This document shows positions 9,159 to 19,153 of a stretch of DNA of 33,461 nucleotides, piece by piece (the first letter of the stretch is position 1; each line of letters opens with the position of its first letter). The position numbers and the translations under genes were made by a program. The notes beneath the pieces are model-generated. The model worked only from the letters and a program-made list of their open reading frames with translations, was not told the DNA's origin and did no database searches. Source of the DNA: Candidatus Zhuqueibacterota bacterium (GTDB lineage: Bacteria > Zhuqueibacterota > Zhuqueibacteria > Thermofontimicrobiales > Sulfurfontimicrobiaceae); the NCBI GenBank assembly GCA_016927835.1, contig JAFGMA010000246.1, positions 1 through 33,461 on the forward strand. Direction: 5' to 3'.

Positions 9159-12100
9159 TCAGCGCATGAGAATCATTTTCCTTATTTCAAGAAAATCAGC
9201 CGCCTGGATTCTGTACATGTAAACACCGCTTGCCACCGATTGTCCCACAGTATTCGCACCATCCCACGTAATCGAATAGAATCCGGCTTTTTTGTTCTCC
9301 GCTACCAGCGAGCGTATCTGCTGACCCAACGTATTGTATACACTTATGGTTACAAAACAATCCCGCGGCACCTGGTATTTGATACACGTCTCTGGATTAA
9401 AGGGATTGGGATAATTTTGTGAGATGGCGAAACGCCCGGACAAAACTTCCGCGTTATCACTCGCGGCTGCCAAAATTTCGCCCAAATCGATTAGCGCGGC
9501 ATCCGACTCCCAGATGAGGCTGCCGGGAATCGCAACGCCATCGAAAGCCAGCATAAAAGCTTCTCCCGGCTGCAATCCTTCGTCGGCTTCGGTCAGCGGA
9601 TCATCGCCATAGACCGGCATCAGTCCCACGCGACCCGCAACCGCAACCTGCCATTGTCCGCAAAGTGCACCGTTTGCATCCACAGCGCTCACGATGGTTC
9701 CCGGTGGGATCAATTCGCCGTTGCATGCAAGTTTCTCTCCATAAAGCAACATCCAGTGTGTACTTGACAAATCGACTTGCATCTGATAAACGCCTTCGCC
9801 AACGACGGAACGAGCCAATTTCTGCACCGATTGTTGAGTTTCGGGATAAACCAGGGTATCGGCAGTTGCGCATTTCAGCCAGTAACCCAGTCCGGGTTTC
9901 ATAACTTTGAGGGTGCTGAATGCGGGCAGCGCCGGGGAGTAGGTAAGCGCGCCGCCTTCGAATGTCTGAATCAGCAGAAGATTATCCGAAATGCTTTGCA
10001 GCGCGTGGGACAATGAATCGGCTTGCACAGGCAGGTAACTCACCAGGTTCCAGCCCTTGTTCAGCGGAATCGGTGTTTGTGCCGAAACTTTGATTCCCGA
10101 AACAGAGAGCGTATCCGGGCGCAACAGATTGAGCCAGTAGCCATGCGTATGGTCCGCCAGATGCAGCGTATTCAATTCATCGGGCAGCGCCGGGCTATAA
10201 AATGATGCCCCATTTTCATACCCGGTGATGATTTTGGTGCTCCGCAAGATGTCGGCGAATACGATATGGACCGAGTCATTAGCGGTGTCCACATTCCACG
10301 AAACCAGGTTCCAGCCTCTCGCCAGGCAAAAGGTTCGCACGGGCAGCAGCGTCGCTGACAATTCGATTTGTTTGACGCTATAAGCGGCATCCCAGATCGG
10401 TGAGTCCGGTCCTGAGGGAAAAGCCGAATAGGCATTGATTTCGAACCGGATGCTATCTCCCTGGATTGCGCCTTCATCGATGTCCGACGTCAGGAGATCA
10501 TCGCTGTAAATTGCCATGATTCCGTAATACCCATCCTGCATCACCTGGCATACCCCACACGCTACGCCATCTGGATCCAGCGCCAGCACAACATCGCCGC
10601 GCCGCAGGGGTGCCCCGTCGAAGCGCGATTCAATGCCATAAACCGACATCCAGACAGAAGTGGGTTGAATGGCAGGCATGGCACGCAAGGCAAAATTCAT
10701 TTCCTGCGATAGCGCCTGAATACCGGATTTAATTTCGGGGAAAAATCCATCCGCAAACACCCTCAAATCATAGCGGATATTTTCGTACAGCGTCAATTCA
10801 TAGACACCGAGTGAATCACCGGTCACTGAAAAAACCAGGTTACCTTGCGGGTAATCATCCCACGCTTCGATGACGGGATACGGAATTCGTTTGCCGCTAT
10901 CAGAGAGAATCTGCCCATGAATGCTGCTGCTCTGCATGATATTGACCATGACATCGATCGATTTTAATGGTGTCAGCGGATCATTGCTCACAATCTGAAT
11001 TCGCGCATCGGCAAAATTTTCCTGGATGATTTTCGATGCATCGACACGCACCCGAATATTGAGGCTGCTATCGGGTGAAATGGTGCCATACGCCGGCTCA
11101 ATCGAAAGCCATTCCACGCGGGGCGCCCATTGCACCGCATTCGCCAACAATCGCGCCGTATGATCATTATAATTGGAATAATCCATGCCGATGAGTACAA
11201 TATGACCGCGCCCGATATCTTTCGCCGCAACCACAGTTTCGCTGTAAAGCACCATTTCAACCACGGAAATAGCGTCATCGATGCTGAAGGTATCCATCGA
11301 GCCTGCTCCGACAAAATTCAGCGGGAGCTGATTGACCAGCGGATGCCCGGTCTGGGTGACTTTCAGTTCAAAATCATAGACAGAGTAATTCTCGCGAATC
11401 GCCATCAGGTTGGCGCCGGTAAGCACGCTATGTGCCGTTCCATAGGCATCGCAAACGAGGATAATTCCTCCGTTTTGCACGAATTCATCGAGAACGCGTC
11501 GCCAGGTCGTGCCCAGAATTTGCATCATCGCTTTCGTGGCATTTTCCTGCTCGGGTATTAAGAAAACATGTTTGCCGCCTAGCGCGTTTTTCAACTCGGT
11601 GGTATCCTCGGTTAAGGTTTCGAACAGGGAAAAATCGGTGTACCTCTGCGCCAGCGCGTTCAGCAAATTGGTATACTCGTTTTCGTAATCGGCGTATTTC
11701 ACCCACGCCAGGATATGCGTTTTGCCGTTCAATATTTGAAATGCGGAAGCGGGGTAATGGCTTCGGTTGTCCCCGAGCAGGGCGAGGCTATCGATTCCGG
11801 CAGCATTATGCAGCCTTTGATGATCGGATTCGAATTTTTCAGTGGCGAGGTCGTCGGAAACGCTATTCGTGGCAGATGCAGCAACATTCAGCACGCCTCC
11901 GCCGGTATTGCGCACCTCCAGCCATTGCGCGGAGTTGTCGCCCGGCGGCACGATATAATTCAGGCTTTGAGCTGAAATGCTAATTTCCGGCGCAGACGTG
12001 AGCGCAATATCATCGATGAACCAATCATCCAAATCGTTTGGAAGCGCGCTGCCTGATGTGCGGAGACGCAGTTGCGCCCGGGAATGACAGGCTTCCGCCG

Positions 12101-15100
12101 GTAAAAATACCTCGACGCGCAAAAACCGTTTCATGTCCGCTCCGCGACCGGGCAGGTTCATGATGGATTCCCATTCGCCGGATGCGGTTCGGAAATCGAT
12201 TTGGAGATCGTCACCCGGCTCAGGGGAATCGCCCGGACCGCGCCGCTGAAAATTGAAGCTCAAAACCGGATGCGCCTCACCGGATAAATCGATAACCTGA
12301 GTTCTCAATTCATCACCCTGCGGCGTATTATTATTCAGATTTAAAACGTAAGGCGGACTGGGCACATTGAGATTGGATTCCGTCACCTGCGTTGCTCCTG
12401 TGTTAGAAATCCATTTCAACGAATCCAGTCGGTTCGTCGGGAAACTCTCCGACCAGGGCAAACACGGAGGATTGCCCAGCGAAGTACAGCACAGCTTGAT
12501 TTCGCGCCCCAAATTAGCTCGCCCCGCGGATCGGATCGCGATTTTCGCAGTATCAGAATCCATGAACTTCGAGTCGGACGGAATCGCGACCGTGATCAGC
12601 ACCGTCACCGACTGCTCTGGTTCAATGGGTCCGACTTGTGACAGCGCTGCCGTACCCAAAGAATCCCAAAGCGCACCAATCCATTGGTTTTCCGTCAGGG
12701 TGAGTTGGTACGTATCGGTGCGCCTGCCATGATTGAAGATGGTCTGGTAAAATTTCAGGGTATCCTCCACGATGCCCGTCGCATGATGGTCGCCCGGCGA
12801 AACGGTAAAATAATAATCTGCCATCTGTGCGTACAGCTTCACCGGAATCCTGGTAATTTCCTGCTTCAAATTGGTTTGAACTAGTAATTCCCGGAAATAT
12901 TCCGTATCAGCCTGCAAATCGAACGAACTGACTGTCAGATTGACAATTGCTGTTGAATCGGGATAAAGATATCCGGAGCGAGGCTGATATGAAAGCCAGT
13001 CCGGATTCGCCGAAAAATTTTGCTGGGTGAAAATGGAATCGTTTAACGAAATTTGAAATTCGAGCGGGATCTCAGCGTCATTTTTCAGCATCATTGCCGC
13101 GGTTGTTTCGCCACCGAGTTCAAGCGAAAATTGGAGGGTGACGGGATCGGTTGCCGCCTGAAGATCGCCGGCATGCCCGATAAAAATGTCATCAATGAAC
13201 CAGGCGCTTTCCGAGCTGAGGCTGTTAACCGAAAATTTTATGCGAAATGCGTCGTGATGCGCATCGGGAGGCAAGTCCACAAGTTGTGCTGCATAAGCAT
13301 TCGTGCTGCTGCCCGAATGAAATACTTTCAGATTTTTCCAATTCGATCCGTCAAAATATTTCAGCAGCAACTCACCTGAAACATCTTCAGAATCTTCAAG
13401 CAAATAGAAACTGAGCTCGAGATCGTCTTTTCCCGATAAATCGATTTCGGTCGTGGCGATTTCATCAATCGTATCGCCGCCTTTCAAACACAGGGCGAAT
13501 GGCTCGGAGGGCTTCTCCGGAGCCTCCCAGGATATCCGGGGTTGACCACTCATCACGATCCATTTCGAGGCGTCGATGATTGGATTGGGAAACAGGTCGA
13601 ACCAGGGCAGGGATTTCCCGGCTGTGACGACAACTTTGACGCTGCCCGAAACTGAATCGACGCTCACCGACCGGGCACGGATGGTCAATGTATCTGAGAA
13701 CCCAATAGGAGCGCTCGGCGGAATCTCGACGCGGGCGATAAAATCAGCGCTTGCACCGGACTCGATCGTGCCGGATTCAATGAGTTTCGCTGCGCCGGCA
13801 TTGTCCCAGACAGATGCGAGCCACTGATTTCCGGAGGCGGCAAACTGATAATTATCCTCATAGAAACCTAAATTGGTGACATTGAAGCGGCAGGAGACCG
13901 TATCGCCGGGCAATCCGACCCGGCTCATTTTGCTGCAAGACAGCGCCATTGCGTATTGCTCCGCCAGGACATCCAATCTGATGGGCACTTCGATAAGTGG
14001 ATTTGTGGCATCGTTACTCGCAATCGCCAGCTTTGCGGCGTGCATTCCTTCGGTTAAATAGTGATCGGCAAAATGAGTCATGAATTGCACCGCAACTTGC
14101 GCACTATCTCCGGGCAAAATAATACCGGCGGGGGGAGAGACATCTACCCAGGAAGCATCGGTAATGGTCACGGCATCGATCGCGATATCCGCATTGTCAT
14201 CGGCTTTGACATGGAAGGCGAGTTTGATTTTTTGCCCGGTATATGCGGCTAAATCGATTTCGGTCCGATACCACACCCAATTTTCCCAGAAGCCGATATC
14301 CCCAAACGTCCACAGCTCGGACCAGGTGGTTCCGCCATCGGTGCTGATTTTCACGAACAAATCACCGTTATTGTATGGTGAAACATTCCAGTAATAACTA
14401 CTTTCCCAGAAGAACGTCAATTTCGGCGCGACTGCGGCAGAAAAATCGAGCTCCGGTGAAATCAACCATTCATCGAGGTTGTATCCCCAGCGGCAGCATC
14501 CGGCATAAAATCCTTCGTAGGCATACGTACTATCAATGAACCAGTGCGCCGGATAATTGCCCGGCTGACTGTTTCCATCGATTTTTAGCCAGCCGGTGGG
14601 AGGCATGATCCCGCCTTCGAAATATTCCGCCAAAAACCTCGCATCAACAGCCGAACCAAACGCCGGAAGCGGTATCCAATTTTGCTTCAACTGTGATCGG
14701 CTTTTGGGATCGCCGGCGAATGATTGCGATACCGGCAGCGTGATAGTGGGCTTGGAAATGTCAGGATTGTACAGGTACAGCTTTGAATCGGCGACGGCAT
14801 CATCAGTTGTCGGGGATGGCGCATTCAAATCGACGTAAATATTGTAGGTCAAACTGGCGAATCCCTGATTAAAAATTGCAAGCTGCTCGGTGAAGGTTTG
14901 ACCTCGGAAAGCCCTCAAATCGAAAGCGGGCGGAAACACATCTATTTGCGCATCCGCGCCGGCGATGTCCATGTCGATGCACCAGGTCCCAATGTCGCAC
15001 GCATCCCGGCGAATTTTGAAATACCCGTTTTCTCCCCAATCTGTGCCCCAGCTATTTTTCACTATCCAGCAACTGGAACCACCTTCGGGCGGATTATCCT

Positions 15101-15881
15101 CCCAGCCAACGATGACCACCGCATGATACCCGCTGCGGTTTCCGAAAACATGCTCGTAAACGCCGCTCTGATAGAATGCAAAATCGGAGTAAACTGTCAT
15201 ATAGCAAGGCAGCGGATTTTCGAGTACGGCAGCTTTGATCTGATCGATGTTCACACTATCGCTGGTGATCCAGCGCCAGGTTGCTATTTTGTGCGCTCTT
15301 TCATTCCAGTCCGGACATGCCTCGCTGCAACTTCGATTATCACTCGCCATATATTCGAAGCAAGATTCGTGGGGTAATCCGGTTTCATGCAAAAATTGGC
15401 ATGCCAGATTGGTGTACCAGCCTTCGCACGACCCTTCTGTACATGAAATGAGGAATTGCTCGGAAAGATCGATCTCAACGTTCGGATCGCGGGATCGAAT
15501 TTTATACAATGCTTCGAGTGCCCCGACGACCGAAAATGCCCAGCAATTGCCGCAAGTGCCCTGGTCTTTTGCCGGTGTCAGCCAATTCCCGTCATTCGAT
15601 CGCCAGTCGAACGTTGTCGGGAAATCGCCGGATTGAATCAGCGCATCCGTCGGCATTTCTGCTGCGCTTTCGGAATCGGGAATCAACGCTCCGAGCCGGC
15701 GACGAAAGTCATCAGCAGAAAGCGCGGACACCGGTGTTTCTGCTGCGCGCCACTTTGCGCCTGCTTGTTCAATCGCCTGCACAATCCTGTCAAGAGTTGC
15801 GGGAGAGCCGGCGTATACGGGAAGACATAGGTGACATAGTAAAAAGGATACCAATAAAAAATGGCGACCGGGCAGGGACAT
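9159..15881 (-). CDS. giant secreted papain-like (C1A) cysteine protease with adhesin-type modules and C-terminal sorting domain
   Basis: A 2,240-residue protein. Residues 1-24 form a signal peptide ending at AYA-like VYAG. The papain domain (about 87-310) has Gln107, catalytic Cys113 in CGNCWAFS, His253 in YHAVVIVGW and Asn276 in KNSWGTDWGENGYF, so it should be active. Three jelly-roll (cleaved-adhesin/MAM-like) modules follow at about 415-573, 760-902 and 1142-1293, marked by WLISPELDF and WFIDDI. Between them are Ig/ASH-like linkers. A flavodoxin-like, GATase/ThuA-type domain lies at about 1387-1585. Near the C-terminus two module types are each duplicated: a VYG/LYG module (about 1743 and 2042) and a GWNLVS module (about 1855 and 1940). 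Residues 2152-2240 are a sorting domain with NYPNPFNPET, WDGAN and SGVYMYRI. AGGAGG at 15890-15895 on this strand fixes the start. It is probably exported and surface-bound or released, for degrading proteins or for adhesion. Confidence 0.9.
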   Translation of the reverse strand: MSLPGRHFLLVSFLLCHLCLPVYAGSPATLDRIVQAIEQAGAKWRAAETPVSALSADDFRRRLGALIPDSESAAEMPTDALIQSGDFPTTFDWRSNDGNWLTPAKDQGTCGNCWAFSVVGALEALYKIRSRDPNVEIDLSEQFLISCTEGSCEGWYTNLACQFLHETGLPHESCFEYMASDNRSCSEACPDWNERAHKIATWRWITSDSVNIDQIKAAVLENPLPCYMTVYSDFAFYQSGVYEHVFGNRSGYHAVVIVGWEDNPPEGGSSCWIVKNSWGTDWGENGYFKIRRDACDIGTWCIDMDIAGADAQIDVFPPAFDLRAFRGQTFTEQLAIFNQGFASLTYNIYVDLNAPSPTTDDAVADSKLYLYNPDISKPTITLPVSQSFAGDPKSRSQLKQNWIPLPAFGSAVDARFLAEYFEGGIMPPTGWLKIDGNSQPGNYPAHWFIDSTYAYEGFYAGCCRWGYNLDEWLISPELDFSAAVAPKLTFFWESSYYWNVSPYNNGDLFVKISTDGGTTWSELWTFGDIGFWENWVWYRTEIDLAAYTGQKIKLAFHVKADDNADIAIDAVTITDASWVDVSPPAGIILPGDSAQVAVQFMTHFADHYLTEGMHAAKLAIASNDATNPLIEVPIRLDVLAEQYAMALSCSKMSRVGLPGDTVSCRFNVTNLGFYEDNYQFAASGNQWLASVWDNAGAAKLIESGTIESGASADFIARVEIPPSAPIGFSDTLTIRARSVSVDSVSGSVKVVVTAGKSLPWFDLFPNPIIDASKWIVMSGQPRISWEAPEKPSEPFALCLKGGDTIDEIATTEIDLSGKDDLELSFYLLEDSEDVSGELLLKYFDGSNWKNLKVFHSGSSTNAYAAQLVDLPPDAHHDAFRIKFSVNSLSSESAWFIDDIFIGHAGDLQAATDPVTLQFSLELGGETTAAMMLKNDAEIPLEFQISLNDSIFTQQNFSANPDWLSYQPRSGYLYPDSTAIVNLTVSSFDLQADTEYFRELLVQTNLKQEITRIPVKLYAQMADYYFTVSPGDHHATGIVEDTLKFYQTIFNHGRRTDTYQLTLTENQWIGALWDSLGTAALSQVGPIEPEQSVTVLITVAIPSDSKFMDSDTAKIAIRSAGRANLGREIKLCCTSLGNPPCLPWSESFPTNRLDSLKWISNTGATQVTESNLNVPSPPYVLNLNNNTPQGDELRTQVIDLSGEAHPVLSFNFQRRGPGDSPEPGDDLQIDFRTASGEWESIMNLPGRGADMKRFLRVEVFLPAEACHSRAQLRLRTSGSALPNDLDDWFIDDIALTSAPEISISAQSLNYIVPPGDNSAQWLEVRNTGGGVLNVAASATNSVSDDLATEKFESDHQRLHNAAGIDSLALLGDNRSHYPASAFQILNGKTHILAWVKYADYENEYTNLLNALAQRYTDFSLFETLTEDTTELKNALGGKHVFLIPEQENATKAMMQILGTTWRRVLDEFVQNGGIILVCDAYGTAHSVLTGANLMAIRENYSVYDFELKVTQTGHPLVNQLPLNFVGAGSMDTFSIDDAISVVEMVLYSETVVAAKDIGRGHIVLIGMDYSNYNDHTARLLANAVQWAPRVEWLSIEPAYGTISPDSSLNIRVRVDASKIIQENFADARIQIVSNDPLTPLKSIDVMVNIMQSSSIHGQILSDSGKRIPYPVIEAWDDYPQGNLVFSVTGDSLGVYELTLYENIRYDLRVFADGFFPEIKSGIQALSQEMNFALRAMPAIQPTSVWMSVYGIESRFDGAPLRRGDVVLALDPDGVACGVCQVMQDGYYGIMAIYSDDLLTSDIDEGAIQGDSIRFEINAYSAFPSGPDSPIWDAAYSVKQIELSATLLPVRTFCLARGWNLVSWNVDTANDSVHIVFADILRSTKIITGYENGASFYSPALPDELNTLHLADHTHGYWLNLLRPDTLSVSGIKVSAQTPIPLNKGWNLVSYLPVQADSLSHALQSISDNLLLIQTFEGGALTYSPALPAFSTLKVMKPGLGYWLKCATADTLVYPETQQSVQKLARSVVGEGVYQMQVDLSSTHWMLLYGEKLACNGELIPPGTIVSAVDANGALCGQWQVAVAGRVGLMPVYGDDPLTEADEGLQPGEAFMLAFDGVAIPGSLIWESDAALIDLGEILAAASDNAEVLSGRFAISQNYPNPFNPETCIKYQVPRDCFVTISVYNTLGQQIRSLVAENKKAGFYSITWDGANTVGQSVASGVYMYRIQAADFLEIRKMILMR

Positions 15882-16786
15882 ATAACTTTCCTCCTAAGCC
15901 AGATAAGTTGAAATTTATAAATAAATGGCAATCAGTAGAGAAATTGTAATCGTTCAGCCTATTAAGAACCTCTCCGAAAACCTATTTCAAAAAATTAATT
16001 TGATTAGGCGAAAACTGTTATTCCCGCATGTTTTAAGCAGGGTGCCTCCCACGGGACTCCACCAACCCTCTTTATAAATGGATTCCCGTGGGCGGCATCC
16101 CGATCAACGAATCTCGGGAATGACAAGGAGGGTTTTCGGATAGGCTCTAAATGCACTGAATGACACGAAAAAATATCTGAAAATTAAATACCAATCCGCT
16201 ATAGGCTAACTTTGGGTGAGGACCCAATCCGCAACGATTCATATTTGTCAGCTTTGCGGACATTTTATATTAATCCATCACTTTTTTGCTGGGAAAGCTA
16301 TTCATTTTTGCAAAAGTACCGTATAATCAAGTGCGAATGAATTCTAGTGCCGTGGCGTTCTGAACATAATGATATTGATTCGTATATCAATAAAATAATA
16401 TAGATAATCAAAAGCATTAAGTCAAGTTTTTTTATTATTTTTTCTTTACATTTGCGATTTATGTTACATGATATTAACATGTAATAACGTATATATTTAT
16501 TCAAAATTTTGTATTATCAGAGTGTTAAATAAATTCTTGTATATTCGCATTATTTGCTTTTTATCGCTATATTATTGCAATTATTTACATACATAATTTA
16601 GTTAAACCGGTGATATACCATTTTATTATTGTATCAGCGAACGTAACAATACGGTAACTTTTCACTTGATTTTCGGATAATAATTTCTTATGTTTTTAGA
16701 ATTCTTTAAATCGGAATAGCAGGACGTTTTGTAGCAGTTTTCAACCGCTGCTTTAATTTTGCGTGTCAATGCACTGAAAATCCAGA
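15882..16786. other. large non-coding region between divergent genes
   Basis: About 900 bases separate the protease gene (-) and the beta-barrel gene (+). The first part holds the protease leader and the palindromic repeat at 15965-16148. The rest, especially 16360-16740, is extremely AT-rich, with runs such as TTTTTTTATTATTTTTTC. A 68-codon frame at 16298-16504 (-) is rich in Ile, Lys and Tyr, as any AT-rich frame would be, and I do not accept it as a gene. No RNA gene was recognised. The AT-rich block could hold promoters or a nucleoid-protein site. Confidence 0.5.
15965..16148. repeat. 184-base palindromic repeat (MITE/REP-like)
   Basis: Ends AGAACCTCTCCGAAAACC (15965-15982) and GGTTTTCGGATAGGCTCT (16131-16148) are imperfect inverted complements. 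Further in, TTATTCCCGC and the CCCACGGGACTCC region pair in inverted orientation with GGATTCCCGTGGG, GGCATCCCG and CGGGAATGACA. No frame is open. The element shares the word CGGGATGCCG (in one orientation) with the outer arm of the repeat at 8151-8543, suggesting related families. It probably disperses through the genome without its own transposase. Confidence 0.6.
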
Positions 16787-16792
16787 TTGAAA

Positions 16793-17416
16793 ATGAAGAT
16801 TCAAGAACTTAAAATTATCCTGTCTTTGAGTATCATCATGTTTAGCACACCGGGATTCAACTTAGCCCGGGCACAGGATTCGAGGCTATTCGGCAGGACG
16901 GCCATCGGCATGGAAGTTGGCACCTGGAAGCCCAATAAACTCAGTACCCGCAACGATGTGTCGTCAATATTGCTCAAGGGAACCTCACCTTATTACGGTG
17001 TGTTTTTTTTGGTTCCCGCGCCTGGCGACTGGACGCTTCGCGGCGGCATGGGATACTGGAATCAAACAACCATAGAGAACGTACCCGATACAAAATCGGT
17101 CACCATCCTGCACTTCATCCTGGCGCTGAAACAGGTGATTATTCCGGAATTTCGATTATCTCCGTTCGTAAGCTATGGATTCACATTTTATATTGGCTCG
17201 AAAAACGAAACCAATATCAAACGCATCATTCTGCACAAGAAAAAGGAAGCCGGATATGGCGCCAATGTCGGCGCAGGATTTGATTTCTTGATCTCGACAC
17301 ATTGGGTCGCCGGATTGGAATTTTGCTATAATTATGTCAAATTCAACCGGGTTATCGGAATGACCGAAGACTACAGCGGACCCAAAGTAAGCATCAATCT
17401 TCTTTATTCATTCTAA
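16793..17416 (+). CDS. small outer-membrane beta-barrel-like protein
   Basis: A 207-residue protein from ATG 16793; a TTG two codons upstream would add two residues. Residues 1-27 form a signal peptide (lysine start, hydrophobic core, LARAQD cleavage region). The mature part has alternating hydrophobic/polar strands rich in Gly and aromatic residues, for example GMEVGTWKP, LRGGMGYWNQ, SPFVSYGFTFYIGSK, GANVGAGFDF and VAGLEFCYNYVKF. It ends in Phe, as outer-membrane barrels do. The size fits an eight-stranded OmpA/OmpX-like or porin-family barrel. No enzyme motif is visible and the exact function is unknown. It stands alone, with non-coding DNA on both sides. Confidence 0.7.
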   Translation: MKIQELKIILSLSIIMFSTPGFNLARAQDSRLFGRTAIGMEVGTWKPNKLSTRNDVSSILLKGTSPYYGVFFLVPAPGDWTLRGGMGYWNQTTIENVPDTKSVTILHFILALKQVIIPEFRLSPFVSYGFTFYIGSKNETNIKRIILHKKKEAGYGANVGAGFDFLISTHWVAGLEFCYNYVKFNRVIGMTEDYSGPKVSINLLYSF

Positions 17417-17672
17417 TGCAACATCGCTTCCGGCGCGTGTGACCCGCCAATTTCCTCAAATGTAACTTCCCGAGTAGCTTATTTACGATGAATAAACGCT
17501 CACAACCGCAGTTAGCGATCTGCCATCCCGACTCAGAAATAGCGGAACCGCTACACTTAAAAGGCGTATGAGATTAGCAATAATCATTTTAAGCGCAACG
17601 CCGCCCTTTAAACTCGCGATGTATGCAAACTTTAAAATTGGTACGTTTCATCCTAATTGAGTGATATCGCCC

Positions 17673-19010
17673 ATGCAACAGAACACTGCGCCAGGTAATT
17701 CTCACACCCGAACCATTGAATTAACCGGAACCGCCTTCGAAAATGGGCGCCTTGAAGGCGAATTGATTGCCGGCAGGCTTAATGATTTGATTCATCACGC
17801 CAAGCACCATCTGCAAGAGCACCAGGTAACCGAACTGAAAATGAGAAACCGATCAGAACGCTTCGCCACGCTTCTGCAAAACGTCGCATCTGATTGGCTG
17901 GAAGAAGCCTCAGGATTAGCAGACGGAGCCGGCGCTGATTTCGAAGATATTATGCTTCTTAATTGCAATCCCGATATTCTGATTCGCGCCAATCGTCCCA
18001 GTTGCAGTTCCTTCATCCGGATCGAGCCGGAGCGCGTGTTGCTGGGCAAAATACGGGATACCCGGAATCGGACCCAGCAATTCCTGGTTCGTAAAAACGC
18101 GAGCAGACTGCGTTGTCAAATCGGAAAAACCATCGGGCATTTGGGATATGGCCACGCATTCAGCGAAACCGCAATTGCCGGGGCATGTAACACCGGCGGC
18201 ATCATCGATTATTCCGGCGAAAACCCCCACTTCGATGATTGTCACGCGTTGCGCTACATTGCCGAATGCGCGCAAACCCTGGCTGAAATTCCCGATATTT
18301 ACGATGAATTGATTCGCAAAGGCGCAATCGGCGGATCGGAATACAACCGGGGCGCAATCCTGCTGTTCGCAGACAACAATCGGGGTTTGCTCCTGGAATC
18401 GGCGAATAATCATTTTCAAACGCGGGTGATCGATAGTCATTTTCTGGCAGTGACCAATCATTTTCTGCTGCAGGAAATGCAAAAACTGGAAATCAATCAA
18501 CCCGATGAAAATACAAACCTGCGCAGGAATCGCCTGGAGGTGCTCCTGTCGCAGCTCGAGCCAGGCGCTCCGATTCAGCACTATTTCAGCATCACCCGGG
18601 ACAGGCAGAATGCACCATATTCGCTTTGTAACGATGATACGCAGCACCCCTGGATGACGCTCTCGGCGCAAATACATGAAATCAATCGCGCGCAGCCCCG
18701 GACATCGAAAACCTGGTTCTGTTGCGGGCATCCGGCACACTCAGTATTTCTGCCGTGGTCGCTGCAAAATGGAAAAACCTTCAATCACCTGGCAGCCGGT
18801 AATTTTTATGCCGCATCGGATCGCATTTACCAGCAATACAAAGGGATGAGTTTGCATTTTTGGAATCTCGCTGAATTTGAACGCCGGGCAACCGAATCCT
18901 ATCCGAATTCAAACTCGTCACCCGAAAATGACGAATTGGCACTGGCTGATCAGGCGTACCAGTTGCTGGTTTGTCAATCGGATGGAGACGGCTCTCTTCC
19001 GCCGGCTTGA
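17673..19010 (+). CDS. C45-family N-terminal-nucleophile acyltransferase/amidase
   Basis: This resembles the peptidase C45 family, whose namesake is acyl-CoA:6-aminopenicillanic acid acyltransferase (also called carcinine hydrolase-like). The frame opens at a GTG at 17661, where the protein would be 449 residues; ATG 17673 is equally possible and gives 445. Family marks include an N-terminal FENGRLEGELIAGRL segment and EASGLADGAGADFEDIMLLN. The autocleavage/nucleophile site is RPSCSSF (Cys115 in the longer form), followed by LLGKIRD. Later come GACNTGGI and a VTNHFL segment. By family analogy the proenzyme cuts itself before the Cys and then hydrolyses or transfers an acyl group on an amide. 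No signal peptide is clear. It lies upstream of asnA on the same strand, so an amide or amino-acid substrate is plausible. The substrate is unknown. Confidence 0.75.
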   Translation: MQQNTAPGNSHTRTIELTGTAFENGRLEGELIAGRLNDLIHHAKHHLQEHQVTELKMRNRSERFATLLQNVASDWLEEASGLADGAGADFEDIMLLNCNPDILIRANRPSCSSFIRIEPERVLLGKIRDTRNRTQQFLVRKNASRLRCQIGKTIGHLGYGHAFSETAIAGACNTGGIIDYSGENPHFDDCHALRYIAECAQTLAEIPDIYDELIRKGAIGGSEYNRGAILLFADNNRGLLLESANNHFQTRVIDSHFLAVTNHFLLQEMQKLEINQPDENTNLRRNRLEVLLSQLEPGAPIQHYFSITRDRQNAPYSLCNDDTQHPWMTLSAQIHEINRAQPRTSKTWFCCGHPAHSVFLPWSLQNGKTFNHLAAGNFYAASDRIYQQYKGMSLHFWNLAEFERRATESYPNSNSSPENDELALADQAYQLLVCQSDGDGSLPPA

Positions 19011-19153
19011 CGCAAGCGAAAAATCACGCTTCAAAGGAGAATTTTCTTTTAAACCAGAGGCTGAAAAATGATGGCGTTGAGTGATTTGCCCTTGCAAGCG
19101 AACCATGGATTTAATTCATGAATGTATCAATTTTAAAAAAAGGATAAAACCAG

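Noticed and set aside
16298..16504. 68-codon minus-strand frame
   Set aside because: Its Ile/Lys/Tyr-rich composition is what any AT-rich DNA yields; no binding site or homology signs.
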